From an uncultured archaeon (GTDB taxonomy: Archaea > Thermoproteota > Nitrososphaeria > Nitrososphaerales > CALBXV01): 12,615 bases of DNA. The DNA lies in the NCBI GenBank assembly GCA_937890045.1, contig CALBXV010000633.1:1-12615 (forward strand), given 5' to 3'. This document shows positions 7,367 through 12,615 of the stretch, piece by piece. The notes beneath the pieces were generated by a model. The model saw only the letters and a program-made list of their open reading frames with translations. It did not search any database and was not told the origin of the DNA. The translations under genes and the position numbers were made by a program. Each line of letters begins with the position of its first letter. The stretch's first letter is position 1.

Positions 7367-7813
7367 TTATTTGAACATCTCATTCCACTTCTTACATACA
7401 TAATATGCTTGTTTCCAAAAACCTATGGAAGGTGCTCTTTGTGGAATATCAAAAATGTTGCTTGTATATAAATACAAAGTTTTTTTTCTACTATCATCCC
7501 ATATAGGAACGTTTTTACTTATGAATCCTAAATCTAATAATGTTCTTAATATTGTCATGTAAAAATTTCTTCTACTATATTTAAATTCTACACCATCTTT
7601 ATTGTAAAAATTACTTTGTAAATCATCTGCAAATTTACTCACTGCGTTTTTTGTAGCTTTCCCATCTCTTTTCTTTAACCAATCAATAAAAAATTTTGCG
7701 GCATCTCGTGTTCTTCCCTTAGGAAATATTATCTCTATCGCAGTATCTGAAGCATAAATATTCTCTTCTGAAAATCTTGATTTTATACTTCTTTGAGTTG
7801 CTATTGCAGCCAT
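7367..7813 (-). CDS. Conserved-looking 148-residue protein, possible winged helix
   Basis: I do not recognise this family. The protein is soluble, basic and has no membrane segment. Residues 36-70 (RDAAKFFIDWLKKRDGKAT and on) and 80-100 (SRRNFYMTILRTLLDLGFI) look like helices, followed by NVPIWDDSRKKTLYLY, which could be the beta-hairpin wing of a winged-helix domain. The C-terminal third is aromatic (SIGFWKQAYYVCKKWNEMF). Its size and style resemble archaeal DNA-binding or small regulatory proteins, but no catalytic or metal motif is present. The start is the ATG at 7811-7813; no alternative start lies near. It is followed by the dehydrogenase gene on the same strand after about 50 bases and preceded by a 134-base spacer. 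Function unknown. Confidence 0.78.
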   Translation of the reverse strand: MAAIATQRSIKSRFSEENIYASDTAIEIIFPKGRTRDAAKFFIDWLKKRDGKATKNAVSKFADDLQSNFYNKDGVEFKYSRRNFYMTILRTLLDLGFISKNVPIWDDSRKKTLYLYTSNIFDIPQRAPSIGFWKQAYYVCKKWNEMFK

Positions 7814-7867
7814 TAATTTCTAAAATCATTTATATGTTTTTAGGAACTTTGTGAATTCATTTTGATT

Positions 7868-7889
7868 CTTTAATCAATCTTTAATCAAA
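7868..7889. repeat. Tandem 11-base repeat with flanking inverted half-sites
   Basis: ctttaatcaat is followed at once by ctttaatcaaa. In addition tttgatt (7861-7867) and aatcaaa (7883-7889) are inverted copies. It lies in the spacer upstream of the 148-residue protein and could be a regulator binding site; AT-rich chance repetition is also possible. Confidence 0.3.
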
Positions 7890-7947
7890 TAGGTGATAGA
7901 TAATTATAATTAATCATAAAAAATAATAAATTAGTTGTAATTTCTAT

Positions 7948-8109
7948 TCATTTTAATATGTAATCATTTGCTTTATATTCAATTTGCCCCTTCATTATTT
8001 CTATATATTCATCATAGGAACTCTTAAAATTGCATTTAGAACATTTTATAACTTCTTTTTTTATATTATATTCTGCTATAGACTCACAATTTGGACATTT
8101 TGCATCCAT
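7948..8109 (-). CDS. 53-residue zinc-ribbon protein
   Basis: A short gene reading ATG (8107-8109) to TGA (7948-7950). The protein begins MDAKCPNCES and has a second pair, KCSKC, at residues 22-26. Cys5, Cys8, Cys23 and Cys26 thus form a classical four-cysteine zinc knuckle, C-x2-C-x14-C-x2-C. The remaining half is charged and helical. There is no further domain, so it may be a small adaptor or nucleic-acid binding protein; the role is unknown. The TATA stretch at 8134-8139 lies about 27 bases before the ATG, so the message is probably leaderless. The two CxxC pairs, the well-placed promoter and neighbour-like codon use argue that it is real despite its size. Confidence 0.72.
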   Translation of the reverse strand: MDAKCPNCESIAEYNIKKEVIKCSKCNFKSSYDEYIEIMKGQIEYKANDYILK

Positions 8110-8133
8110 AATTGTTTTTTATCTTAATTTAAA

Positions 8134-8139
8134 TATATA
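8134..8139 (-). promoter_or_regulatory. TATA box for the 53-residue zinc-ribbon gene
   Basis: On the minus strand the context reads ttatatattt, centred about 27 bases upstream of the ATG at 8109. That places transcription start on or next to the start codon. Confidence 0.45.
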
Positions 8140-8157
8140 AATTAATACTCAATTTCT

Positions 8158-9144
8158 TTATTTGTTTCTATCACTTCGATATTTTATTAAAATTATTATT
8201 ACATTTAATAAACCAACTAATAATACTAATATGTAAACTGAGTTAGCTAAATATGTTGTATTAAATACTTCATCTACATAATAATATGTTGTCAAAAAAT
8301 AATTAAAGCACCAATGCAAAGCAATAGAAACAAATAATCCTCTTGTTATATACAACCATCCTAAAGCTACTCCTGCAATAGCAGCCAATGAAATTTTTCC
8401 AACTTCCCATCCTCCTCCATATGAGAAATGAGATAAACCAAAAAGTATTGAACTTATTATATTTATTGAGAATAAAAATTTTATCGAATAATTAAATTGT
8501 TTTTTATTTAAATATTCTTTTAAATAATATGACGGATTATAAAGTATTTTTATTGATTCAGTTCTACGCTTTATAACAGATAAATATATCCAGGTCATTA
8601 TTCCTATTATTCCAACTCTGTAGCCAATTTCTTCTGCCACAGCAGCATATTGCAATAATGTTAAAGTAGTTAATGGATCTAATAAAGGAATAACTCCAGT
8701 TGTTATTCCAATATTAATTTGAATAATTTCAACTACTAATAATATGAATAATAATGATGTAAAAGTAATTATTATTGTAAATAAATTATTATCAATTCTA
8801 TTATCCGCTCTATTTCTAAACAAATGAATTATTTTGCTAATTATTGAATTTGGAGTTCTTGATATAATTACAAATATTATTAAACTAATTAACCAAAGTA
8901 ATGAAAATAAAAAAATTGTTGGAATTTCTGGTATTTTATAAATATATGTTCCAAAAAAATATAAAGGTAAAGGTCCTATAATCTGAGAATAAATAGCGCT
9001 ATTACTAAATTTTTCTAATCCAATTGATTGAAAAATAACTAAAGGACCTATTATAAAAGAAATCGCCATTAATCCTGTTATTATTGAAACGAATAGTAAT
9101 TGAATATTAATTAACTGTTTTAGTTTTCTATTATTTGTATACAT
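8158..9144 (-). CDS. CPBP-family intramembrane metalloprotease (CAAX protease/bacteriocin-immunity family)
   Basis: This integral membrane protein of 328 residues has about eight hydrophobic segments. The three sequence blocks that define the CPBP (Abi, Rce1-like) family are all present: EEIGYR at 171-176 (Glu171, Glu172, Arg176), FGLSH at 235-239 (His239) and HWCFN at 277-281 (His277, Asn281). In related enzymes the glutamate and the two histidines form the catalytic centre facing the membrane. The glycine-rich stretch SYGGGWEVGK follows block 2, and AAIAGVALGWLYITRGLF leads into block 3, as usual. The N-terminal approximately 140 residues are extra membrane spans, common in archaeal members. 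The substrate is unknown; prenyl-protein processing is not implied by sequence. It lies 47 bases downstream of the 57-residue zinc-ribbon gene with a TATA-like element in the gap, so it may have its own short-leader transcript. Confidence 0.88.
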   Translation of the reverse strand: MYTNNRKLKQLINIQLLFVSIITGLMAISFIIGPLVIFQSIGLEKFSNSAIYSQIIGPLPLYFFGTYIYKIPEIPTIFLFSLLWLISLIIFVIISRTPNSIISKIIHLFRNRADNRIDNNLFTIIITFTSLLFILLVVEIIQINIGITTGVIPLLDPLTTLTLLQYAAVAEEIGYRVGIIGIMTWIYLSVIKRRTESIKILYNPSYYLKEYLNKKQFNYSIKFLFSINIISSILFGLSHFSYGGGWEVGKISLAAIAGVALGWLYITRGLFVSIALHWCFNYFLTTYYYVDEVFNTTYLANSVYILVLLVGLLNVIIILIKYRSDRNK

Positions 9145-9191
9145 TTAATACACTATTTATTACTTAGAAAAATAATATAACTTAATTCATC

Positions 9192-9365
9192 TTATTCTTT
9201 TTCTAGCGCAATTCCTTTATATCCGCAATTATTACATGTATATTCATTTGGAATTAGCCAACCACCTATACTAGATTTTTCAGCATTCATTTGTTTTGTA
9301 CATTTAGGACAAAATTTTTCTCTAAATAAAGATCTTCGTCTAATCTTAATTTTTTTCAGAGTCAT
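9192..9365 (-). CDS. 57-residue basic zinc-ribbon protein downstream of aIF1
   Basis: A short gene reading ATG (9363-9365) to TAA (9192-9194). The protein opens with a strongly basic stretch, MTLKKIKIRRRSLFREKF. It continues with CPKC (residues 19-22) and CNNC (44-47) flanking SSIGGWLIPNEYT, a four-cysteine zinc ribbon (C-x2-C-x21-C-x2-C) like those of small archaeal ribosomal or transcription proteins. The start lies nine bases after the aIF1 stop, so it is almost surely co-transcribed with aIF1. This suggests, without proving, a link with translation or RNA. It is not recognisable as a named ribosomal protein. An ATG eight bases upstream is in another frame and closes quickly, so it is not the start. 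Confidence 0.74.
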   Translation of the reverse strand: MTLKKIKIRRRSLFREKFCPKCTKQMNAEKSSIGGWLIPNEYTCNNCGYKGIALEKE

Positions 9366-9374
9366 GTATATTCA

Positions 9375-9683
9375 TTATTGCACTTCAATTACTGATTCAT
9401 CAAATCCTTCTGATACTAAATATTCTTTAACTAAATCTCTATGATCTCCTTGGATTATTATTATCTCATTTTTAATTGCACCTCCACATGCTAATTTCTT
9501 TTTTAAATTATATGTCATCTTTTTTAAATCATGATTTTTAGAGTTTAAACCCTCTATTATAGTCGTTGGTTTTCTAAATTTTCTTAATTCTAATTTTACT
9601 AGTATTGATAAATCATCTTTATCTAATTCTTCACAAACACACAGATCTTTTGGTAAACCACAATTTTTGCATATTTCTGCCAT
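9375..9683 (-). CDS. sui1: Translation initiation factor aIF1 (SUI1 family)
   Basis: aIF1 binds the small ribosomal subunit near the P site and helps select the correct start codon and initiator tRNA. The 102-residue protein starts with the archaeal Cys-rich element MAEICKNCGLPKDLCVC (Cys5, Cys8, Cys15, Cys17). It then has the SUI1 fold: RKFRKPTTIIEGL, then LKKMTYNLKKKLACGGAI, where the LKKKLACGG loop contacts the ribosome, then NEIIIIQGDHRDLVKEYL. Length is normal. The ATG at 9681-9683 is preceded at seven bases by a gaggt Shine-Dalgarno sequence. A good TATA box lies about 105 bases upstream, giving a leader of about 80 bases, much longer than for most genes in this window. That leader holds a possible upstream reading frame. 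The 57-residue zinc-ribbon gene follows nine bases downstream. Confidence 0.95.
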   Translation of the reverse strand: MAEICKNCGLPKDLCVCEELDKDDLSILVKLELRKFRKPTTIIEGLNSKNHDLKKMTYNLKKKLACGGAIKNEIIIIQGDHRDLVKEYLVSEGFDESVIEVQ

Positions 9684-9686
9684 TAA

Positions 9687-9752
9687 TTAAACCTCAAGTA
9701 GTTGTAGAGCTATGTTATGATTATTTTGTTTGTCTCCTTCCTCTCGTATCAT
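9687..9752 (-). CDS. Possible 21-codon upstream reading frame in the aIF1 leader
   Basis: An ATG at 9750-9752 opens 21 codons (MIREEGDKQNNHNIALQLLEV) and stops with TAA at 9687-9689, only one codon before the aIF1 ATG and in the same frame. Its last codons contain the aIF1 Shine-Dalgarno gaggt, so its translation would run across that site. There is no Shine-Dalgarno before its own ATG. It could be a regulatory leader peptide or a chance frame; no homologue is recognised. Confidence 0.25.
   Translation of the reverse strand: MIREEGDKQNNHNIALQLLEV
9691..9695 (-). promoter_or_regulatory. Shine-Dalgarno sequence of aIF1
   Basis: Minus-strand gaggt, seven bases before the aIF1 start codon. It is one of only two convincing Shine-Dalgarno sequences in the window (with gatC); most other genes look leaderless. 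Confidence 0.55.
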
Positions 9753-9785
9753 CTAAAGTCTTTCAATTTTAATTATAGTTAGAAG

Positions 9786-9793
9786 ATATATAA
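9786..9793 (-). promoter_or_regulatory. TATA box of the aIF1 transcript
   Basis: Minus-strand ttatatat, centred near 9790, predicts transcription start near 9763 and a leader of about 80 bases ahead of aIF1. The 152-base spacer between aIF1 and the DUF4443 gene holds nothing else I can identify. Confidence 0.5.
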
Positions 9794-9835
9794 GCTCTTT
9801 GTCTCATATCTTTTTTATCACAAATTCTGTTTATC

Positions 9836-10471
9836 CTAAACCTTTAACTTTTTATAAATTAATTTAAGTGAACCTGCTATTGCTCCATAAATAGCACTAT
9901 GTATATTTTTAGACCCTGATATTATTATTACATCATTATCGCTTAAAATAAATTTAGTTCTTAATTCATTCCAAATAATATCTGGATAATCTTTTTCACA
10001 GTTATTACTTCCACCAGGAATACAAAACTCATTATTTTTTATTACTAAACTTATTATTCCTGTTGCACCTGCTATTATTCCAGCGTCTCTTTCTATTATT
10101 CCATGTTTTATCAAATGACCGCAATTTCTTACTTTTATTATAATGTTGTGCTTGTCTATTGTTAATTTTCCAACCGGTAATTCTTTCCATTCAGAAATTA
10201 GATTTTTTAATTCTTCGTATAATTTAATACCGTTGCTAGTTAATTCACATCCTTCAGTTGTAATCGTAATTAAGTTTAAATTAACTAAAATTTTTAATAA
10301 GGTTCTAACTGATCCTTCTCCTATCCCTATTATTTTAGATAATCTAACTCTTCCAATTTTGTTAGTTGCTACTATTATGTATGCTAAAATTATATGTGTT
10401 GGGGCAAATTTTGGATTAGGACCTAATGAATTTAATTCATTAATAACTTTCAAAAAAGACTTTAATTCCAA
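9836..10471 (-). CDS. DUF4443-type protein with N-terminal winged helix; candidate regulator
   Basis: The 211-residue protein appears to have two parts. Residues 1-95 form a winged-helix region: LGPNPKFAPTHIILAYIIV, then GRVRLSKIIGIGEGSVRTLL, where the GEGSVRTLLKIL helix looks like the DNA-recognition helix, and a wing ending ITTEGCELTSNG. Residues 105-211 are an alpha/beta domain with CGHLIKHGIIERDAGIIAGA and ATGIISLVIKNNEFCIPGG, like the DUF4443/DUF2111-related families of archaea, which may sense a small ligand. It is divergent from the transcobalamin-like/ECF/adenosyltransferase operon with about 78 bases between starts, a common arrangement for a local regulator. Regulation of cobalamin uptake is an inference only. 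The start is TTG at 10469-10471, about 25 bases after a TATA-like tttaataa; no in-frame ATG is available before the conserved domain. Confidence 0.8.
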   Translation of the reverse strand: MELKSFLKVINELNSLGPNPKFAPTHIILAYIIVATNKIGRVRLSKIIGIGEGSVRTLLKILVNLNLITITTEGCELTSNGIKLYEELKNLISEWKELPVGKLTIDKHNIIIKVRNCGHLIKHGIIERDAGIIAGATGIISLVIKNNEFCIPGGSNNCEKDYPDIIWNELRTKFILSDNDVIIISGSKNIHSAIYGAIAGSLKLIYKKLKV

Positions 10472-10517
10472 TTATATATTATAAAGTTGTATTTCTTATT
10501 AAACTAATTGCTAATAA

Positions 10518-10526
10518 TATATATAT
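10518..10526 (+). promoter_or_regulatory. TATA box of the cobalamin-type uptake operon
   Basis: tatatatat centred near 10521 predicts transcription start at about 10548-10550. This coincides with the ATG at 10550, so the first gene is probably leaderless. Confidence 0.6.
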
Positions 10527-10529
10527 GAT

Positions 10530-10546
10530 GGATGGTTTATCCATCC
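10530..10546. promoter_or_regulatory. Candidate operator: GGATGG-TTTAT-CCATCC inverted repeat
   Basis: Perfect six-base arms, 10530-10535 and 10541-10546, flank a five-base spacer. The repeat lies wholly between the TATA box and the predicted transcription start, where a bound protein would block RNA polymerase. Its G/C-containing arms stand out in this AT-rich DNA. It would not be part of the message if transcription starts at about 10550, so a DNA operator is more likely than an RNA hairpin. The divergent winged-helix protein is the obvious candidate binder. Confidence 0.5.
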
Positions 10547-10549
10547 TAT

Positions 10550-11008
10550 ATGTCTAAACAAAAACCTCTTGTTTTCTTTTGTATAATACTAATAATATCT
10601 CTTACAATTATATTGGGTTATTATCTCAAAATCAACTATTTTGATAAAAAACATGTTATTAATTATACTGACAAAAATATAATCTCTGTCAACCTTCTTA
10701 TCAAATATGATTCAAATAATCTTGTTTGGTATAATAATTCTCGTACAAATGTTGGAAATTCATTATTTAATCTAACTAATGAATTATTTGTAGTTGATTA
10801 TTCTGAGTCTTCTTTAGGTGTATATGTTAAATCTATTAATTCTGTAAATGAAATTCCTAATAATGTATATTGGTTATGGTGGTTATGGGATGAAGATCTT
10901 GGTTGGATACAAGGCCAAGTTAGCTCTAATCAATTTATTTTAGAAAATAATTCCACTGTAGCTTGGTATTTACAAGACCCATATGAATCTGATCTGATTT
11001 ATGAATGA
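10550..11008 (+). CDS. Membrane-anchored transcobalamin-like (DUF4430) domain protein
   Basis: The protein is 152 residues from the ATG at 10550. A single hydrophobic segment at about residues 7-26 anchors it, without an obvious lipobox, and the rest faces outward. Residues 46-143 match the DUF4430/transcobalamin C-terminal-like pattern: a strand with NVGNSLFNLTNE, then LGVYVKSINSV, the diagnostic aromatic block NNVYWLWWLWD, a tail of strands, and FILENNSTVAWYL at the end. In transcobalamin and intrinsic factor this domain closes over the cobalamin; bacterial DUF4430 proteins are often encoded with ECF transporters. Here it overlaps an ECF S component by eight bases and is followed by a cobalamin adenosyltransferase, so a corrinoid-capturing surface protein is the best guess. 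An in-frame ATG at 10532 would add six residues, but it lies inside the inverted repeat and before the predicted transcription start. Confidence 0.78.
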   Translation: MSKQKPLVFFCIILIISLTIILGYYLKINYFDKKHVINYTDKNIISVNLLIKYDSNNLVWYNNSRTNVGNSLFNLTNELFVVDYSESSLGVYVKSINSVNEIPNNVYWLWWLWDEDLGWIQGQVSSNQFILENNSTVAWYLQDPYESDLIYE

Positions 11009-11579
11009 AAAAAATGTTAAAATCCGTTTAGCTCTAGCTTCAGCCTTAATTGCTACTAGTGTTTCTACTCGTATAATTCTTGTTAGTCTTCCTAATATTA
11101 AGTTAGTTTCATTTATAACAATACTTTCTGGTATTATTGGTGGTCCTTTTCTTGGATTTCTTGTTGGATTATTTTCCATATTATTGACTGATATTTTCTA
11201 TTTTGGAGTAGGTTTTTGGACAGTTATCACTTCATTATCTATGAGTCTTATTGGCATTCTATCTGGTTTTATTTGGTATAAATCTTCTAATATTCCTTCT
11301 AAACTTCAATTGGGTATTTTCGGATGTTTACTTACATTATTATATGATGTACTTACTTCTATTCTCTCTTTACCTGTATTATTTAATTTATTATATGGGA
11401 ATTTTGATAAATTTTGGTTTCTAATAGGTAATTTGTTAATAGGATTATTCTTACCACTTGGAGGTTTTCTATGGCCAGCAGGACCAGCACATGAACTTTT
11501 TACAGCGTTATTATTAGTCTTTATAGGTCCAACATTAATCAGAAGAATTAAATTAATCCTTAATGATAAATATAATTAA
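11001..11579 (+). CDS. ECF transporter S component, probable corrinoid (B12/cobinamide) specificity
   Basis: This 192-residue membrane protein has about six spans and fits the substrate-capturing S component of energy-coupling factor importers. The N-terminal helix carries RLALASALIATSVSTRI, including the Ala-x3-Ala motif (Ala11, Ala15) that contacts EcfT. Then come LPNIKLVSF, GIIGGPFLGFLVGLFS and ILLTDIFYFGVGFWT, the typical loop and helix-3 pattern, and LIGILSGFIWY. A Pro/Gly-rich LPLGGFLWPAGPAHELF lies near the end. Ligand specificity cannot be read from the motif alone. The neighbours, a transcobalamin-like protein upstream and a cob(I)alamin adenosyltransferase downstream, point to a corrinoid. 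No EcfA ATPases or EcfT are encoded here, so a shared energising module elsewhere is expected. The ATG overlaps the end of the upstream gene (ATGAATGA), showing tight translational coupling. Confidence 0.85.
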   Translation: MNEKNVKIRLALASALIATSVSTRIILVSLPNIKLVSFITILSGIIGGPFLGFLVGLFSILLTDIFYFGVGFWTVITSLSMSLIGILSGFIWYKSSNIPSKLQLGIFGCLLTLLYDVLTSILSLPVLFNLLYGNFDKFWFLIGNLLIGLFLPLGGFLWPAGPAHELFTALLLVFIGPTLIRRIKLILNDKYN

Positions 11580-11586
11580 AGATATT

Positions 11587-12132
11587 ATGAAAATATATAC
11601 AAAAGTTGGTGATAAAGGAAAAACTAATCTGTATGGGAATATGGTTAGTAAATCTGATATTAGAATTGATGCTTATGGTACTATTGATGAATTAAACTCG
11701 TTTATAGGTCTAGCAGATAGTTTTAATAAAAATCACTTTATTCATGATATACTAATTAAAGTTCAGAACGAACTTTTTATTATAGGATCAGATTTGTCTC
11801 ATTCTTATAAAAATGAAATAAATTCTAATATGAAAATAGTTAAAGAAAATATAGTTACTTTAGAAAAATTTATTGATGATACAGATAAAAAAATACTCAA
11901 ACTTACTAATTTTATTCTTCCTTCGGGTTCTAATGTTGCTGCTTTTCTTCATGTATGCCGTTCACTATGCAGAAAAGCTGAACGTAAAATTGTTTTACTT
12001 TCTGAAAAATATTCTGTTAATTCACTATCTTTAATTTATCTTAATCGTTTATCTGATTTACTTTTTGTTTTAGCTAGATATTCAAATAATTTAGAAGATT
12101 GTGAAGAATTAATTTGGAATTCTAAATCATAA
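11587..12132 (+). CDS. Cob(I)alamin adenosyltransferase, PduO type
   Basis: The enzyme transfers the 5'-deoxyadenosyl group of ATP to cob(I)alamin or cobinamide, making the coenzyme form. The protein is 181 residues and all PduO-family blocks are present: MKIYTKVGDKGKTNLYG at the N-terminus for ATP binding, AYGTIDELNSFIGLA (29-43), FILPSGSNVAAFLHVCRS (109-126) with CRSLCRKAER (124-133) carrying the catalytic arginines, and LNRLSDLLFVLAR (152-164). An upstream in-frame ATG at 11563 would add eight residues and overlap the S-component gene. I chose 11587 because family members start exactly at MKIYTKxGDxG and this gives a seven-base gap. Physical linkage to the ECF S component suggests it adenosylates imported corrinoids, trapping them in the cell. 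Confidence 0.94.
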   Translation: MKIYTKVGDKGKTNLYGNMVSKSDIRIDAYGTIDELNSFIGLADSFNKNHFIHDILIKVQNELFIIGSDLSHSYKNEINSNMKIVKENIVTLEKFIDDTDKKILKLTNFILPSGSNVAAFLHVCRSLCRKAERKIVLLSEKYSVNSLSLIYLNRLSDLLFVLARYSNNLEDCEELIWNSKS

Positions 12133-12138
12133 TATTCA

Positions 12139-12146
12139 TTTATATT
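12139..12146 (+). promoter_or_regulatory. TATA box of the Nudix gene
   Basis: tttatatt centred near 12143 lies about 28 bases before the ATG at 12172. The Nudix gene is therefore probably transcribed as a leaderless message of its own rather than as the fourth gene of the preceding operon. Confidence 0.45.
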
Positions 12147-12171
12147 CTATTTATTTGTTTAATATATACAA

Positions 12172-12615
12172 ATGCGTTATTGTCCTTTATGTAAAGCTAA
12201 TTTAGAAATAGTTACTATAGAAAATAATGCTAAATTAAAATGTTCTAAATGTTATTTTACATTTTGGAATAATCCTTCTCCAGTTACTGCATCAATTTTA
12301 TTATATAATAACGATATTGTATTAGTTCGTCCAAATTATGTAAAAAACGATACATGGATGTTACCTGGTGGATATGTTGATGAATCTGAAACTGCAGAAG
12401 ATGCTTTAATTAGAGAAATAAAAGAAGAAACTAATACTGATGCTAAAATAAATAAATTTCTAGGAACATATTCTATTACTAGAACAAATAAAAATTTATT
12501 ATATATTGTATTTGAAGCTCAAGTATTATCTGGCGTTCCAAAAGCGAGTGCAGAAATAGCAGAAATCGTCACTGTTGATAGTAAATTAATATTAAATCAA
12601 AATTTCGGTGCAACT
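12172..12615 (+). CDS. Zinc-ribbon Nudix hydrolase, 5' part
   Basis: The gene runs off the window after 148 codons. The N-terminus is a zinc ribbon with CPLC (residues 4-7) and CSKC (24-27), as in NADH-pyrophosphatase-like and several archaeal Nudix proteins. The Nudix fold begins near residue 38 (VTASILLYNNDIVLVRP), with WMLPGGYVDESE and a complete Nudix box at 67-86: Gly67, Glu73, then REIKEE (81-86), whose glutamates bind the metal. Such enzymes cleave nucleoside diphosphates linked to another group, for example ADP-ribose or NADH; the substrate here is not determined. The C-terminal part is missing, so NudC-type features cannot be checked. It follows the adenosyltransferase by 39 bases, with its own TATA box. 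Confidence 0.9.
   Translation, partial: MRYCPLCKANLEIVTIENNAKLKCSKCYFTFWNNPSPVTASILLYNNDIVLVRPNYVKNDTWMLPGGYVDESETAEDALIREIKEETNTDAKINKFLGTYSITRTNKNLLYIVFEAQVLSGVPKASAEIAEIVTVDSKLILNQNFGAT

Noticed and set aside
7814..7947. CRISPR-like repeat array
   Set aside because: Only two adjacent 11-base copies, with no spacers and no cas genes nearby.
9684..9835. C/D-box small RNA in the aIF1 leader, from a C-box-like agatgata
   Set aside because: No matching D box (CUGA) or second box pair was found at suitable spacing.
10143..10484. 113-codon plus-strand frame opposite the DUF4443 gene
   Set aside because: It is antisense to a gene with a recognisable winged helix and reads as a shadow.
10472..10549. 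Cobalamin riboswitch upstream of the corrinoid operon
   Set aside because: The spacer is too short and lacks B12-box-like sequence; the promoter geometry predicts a leaderless message.
10970..11179. 69-codon minus-strand frame over the start of the ECF S component
   Set aside because: It opposes a clear S-component N-terminus and has no motif or promoter of its own.

Overview
This window is a very AT-rich piece of an archaeal chromosome. The archaeal assignment rests on a type A-like RNase P RNA, a SUI1-family initiation factor with an archaeal Cys-rich N-terminus, a Tsr3 rRNA-modification enzyme, an aspartyl-tRNA synthetase with non-discriminating features followed by gatC-gatA-gatB, and TATA boxes about 27 bases before many starts. 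Several genes look leaderless. A lineage near Nitrososphaeria (Thaumarchaeota) fits best, mainly because of the DUF4443-type regulator and the overall gene style. That placement is an inference. No mobile elements, CRISPR array, tRNA or rRNA genes were seen.

Layout. (1) 1-570, plus strand: the 3' end of tsr3, then the RNase P RNA gene with its own TATA box and T-tract. (2) 601-6146, minus strand: an aspS-gatC-gatA-gatB operon for making Asp-tRNA and correctly amidated Asn-tRNA and/or Gln-tRNA, followed by a CaCA-family cation exchanger that seems to have its own promoter. (3) 6279-8109: a small Cys-containing protein on the plus strand, then on the minus strand a short-chain dehydrogenase, an unrecognised 148-residue protein and a 53-residue zinc ribbon. 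(4) 8158-9752, minus strand: a CPBP-family membrane protease, a 57-residue zinc ribbon just downstream of aIF1, and the aIF1 gene with an approximately 80-base leader holding a possible short upstream reading frame. (5) 9836-10471, minus strand: a winged-helix DUF4443-type protein, divergent from the next block. (6) 10550-12132, plus strand: a tight three-gene operon. It encodes a membrane-anchored protein with a transcobalamin-like (DUF4430) domain, an ECF-transporter S component and a PduO-type cob(I)alamin adenosyltransferase. (7) 12172 to the window end: a zinc-ribbon Nudix hydrolase, cut by the edge.

The most interesting part is block 6. The three proteins together read as a cobinamide/cobalamin capture, import and adenosylation route. 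Its promoter carries a clear inverted repeat exactly between the TATA box and the predicted transcription start. The divergent winged-helix protein next door is a natural candidate to bind it. No ECF ATPase or EcfT gene is visible here, so the energising module would have to be encoded elsewhere.
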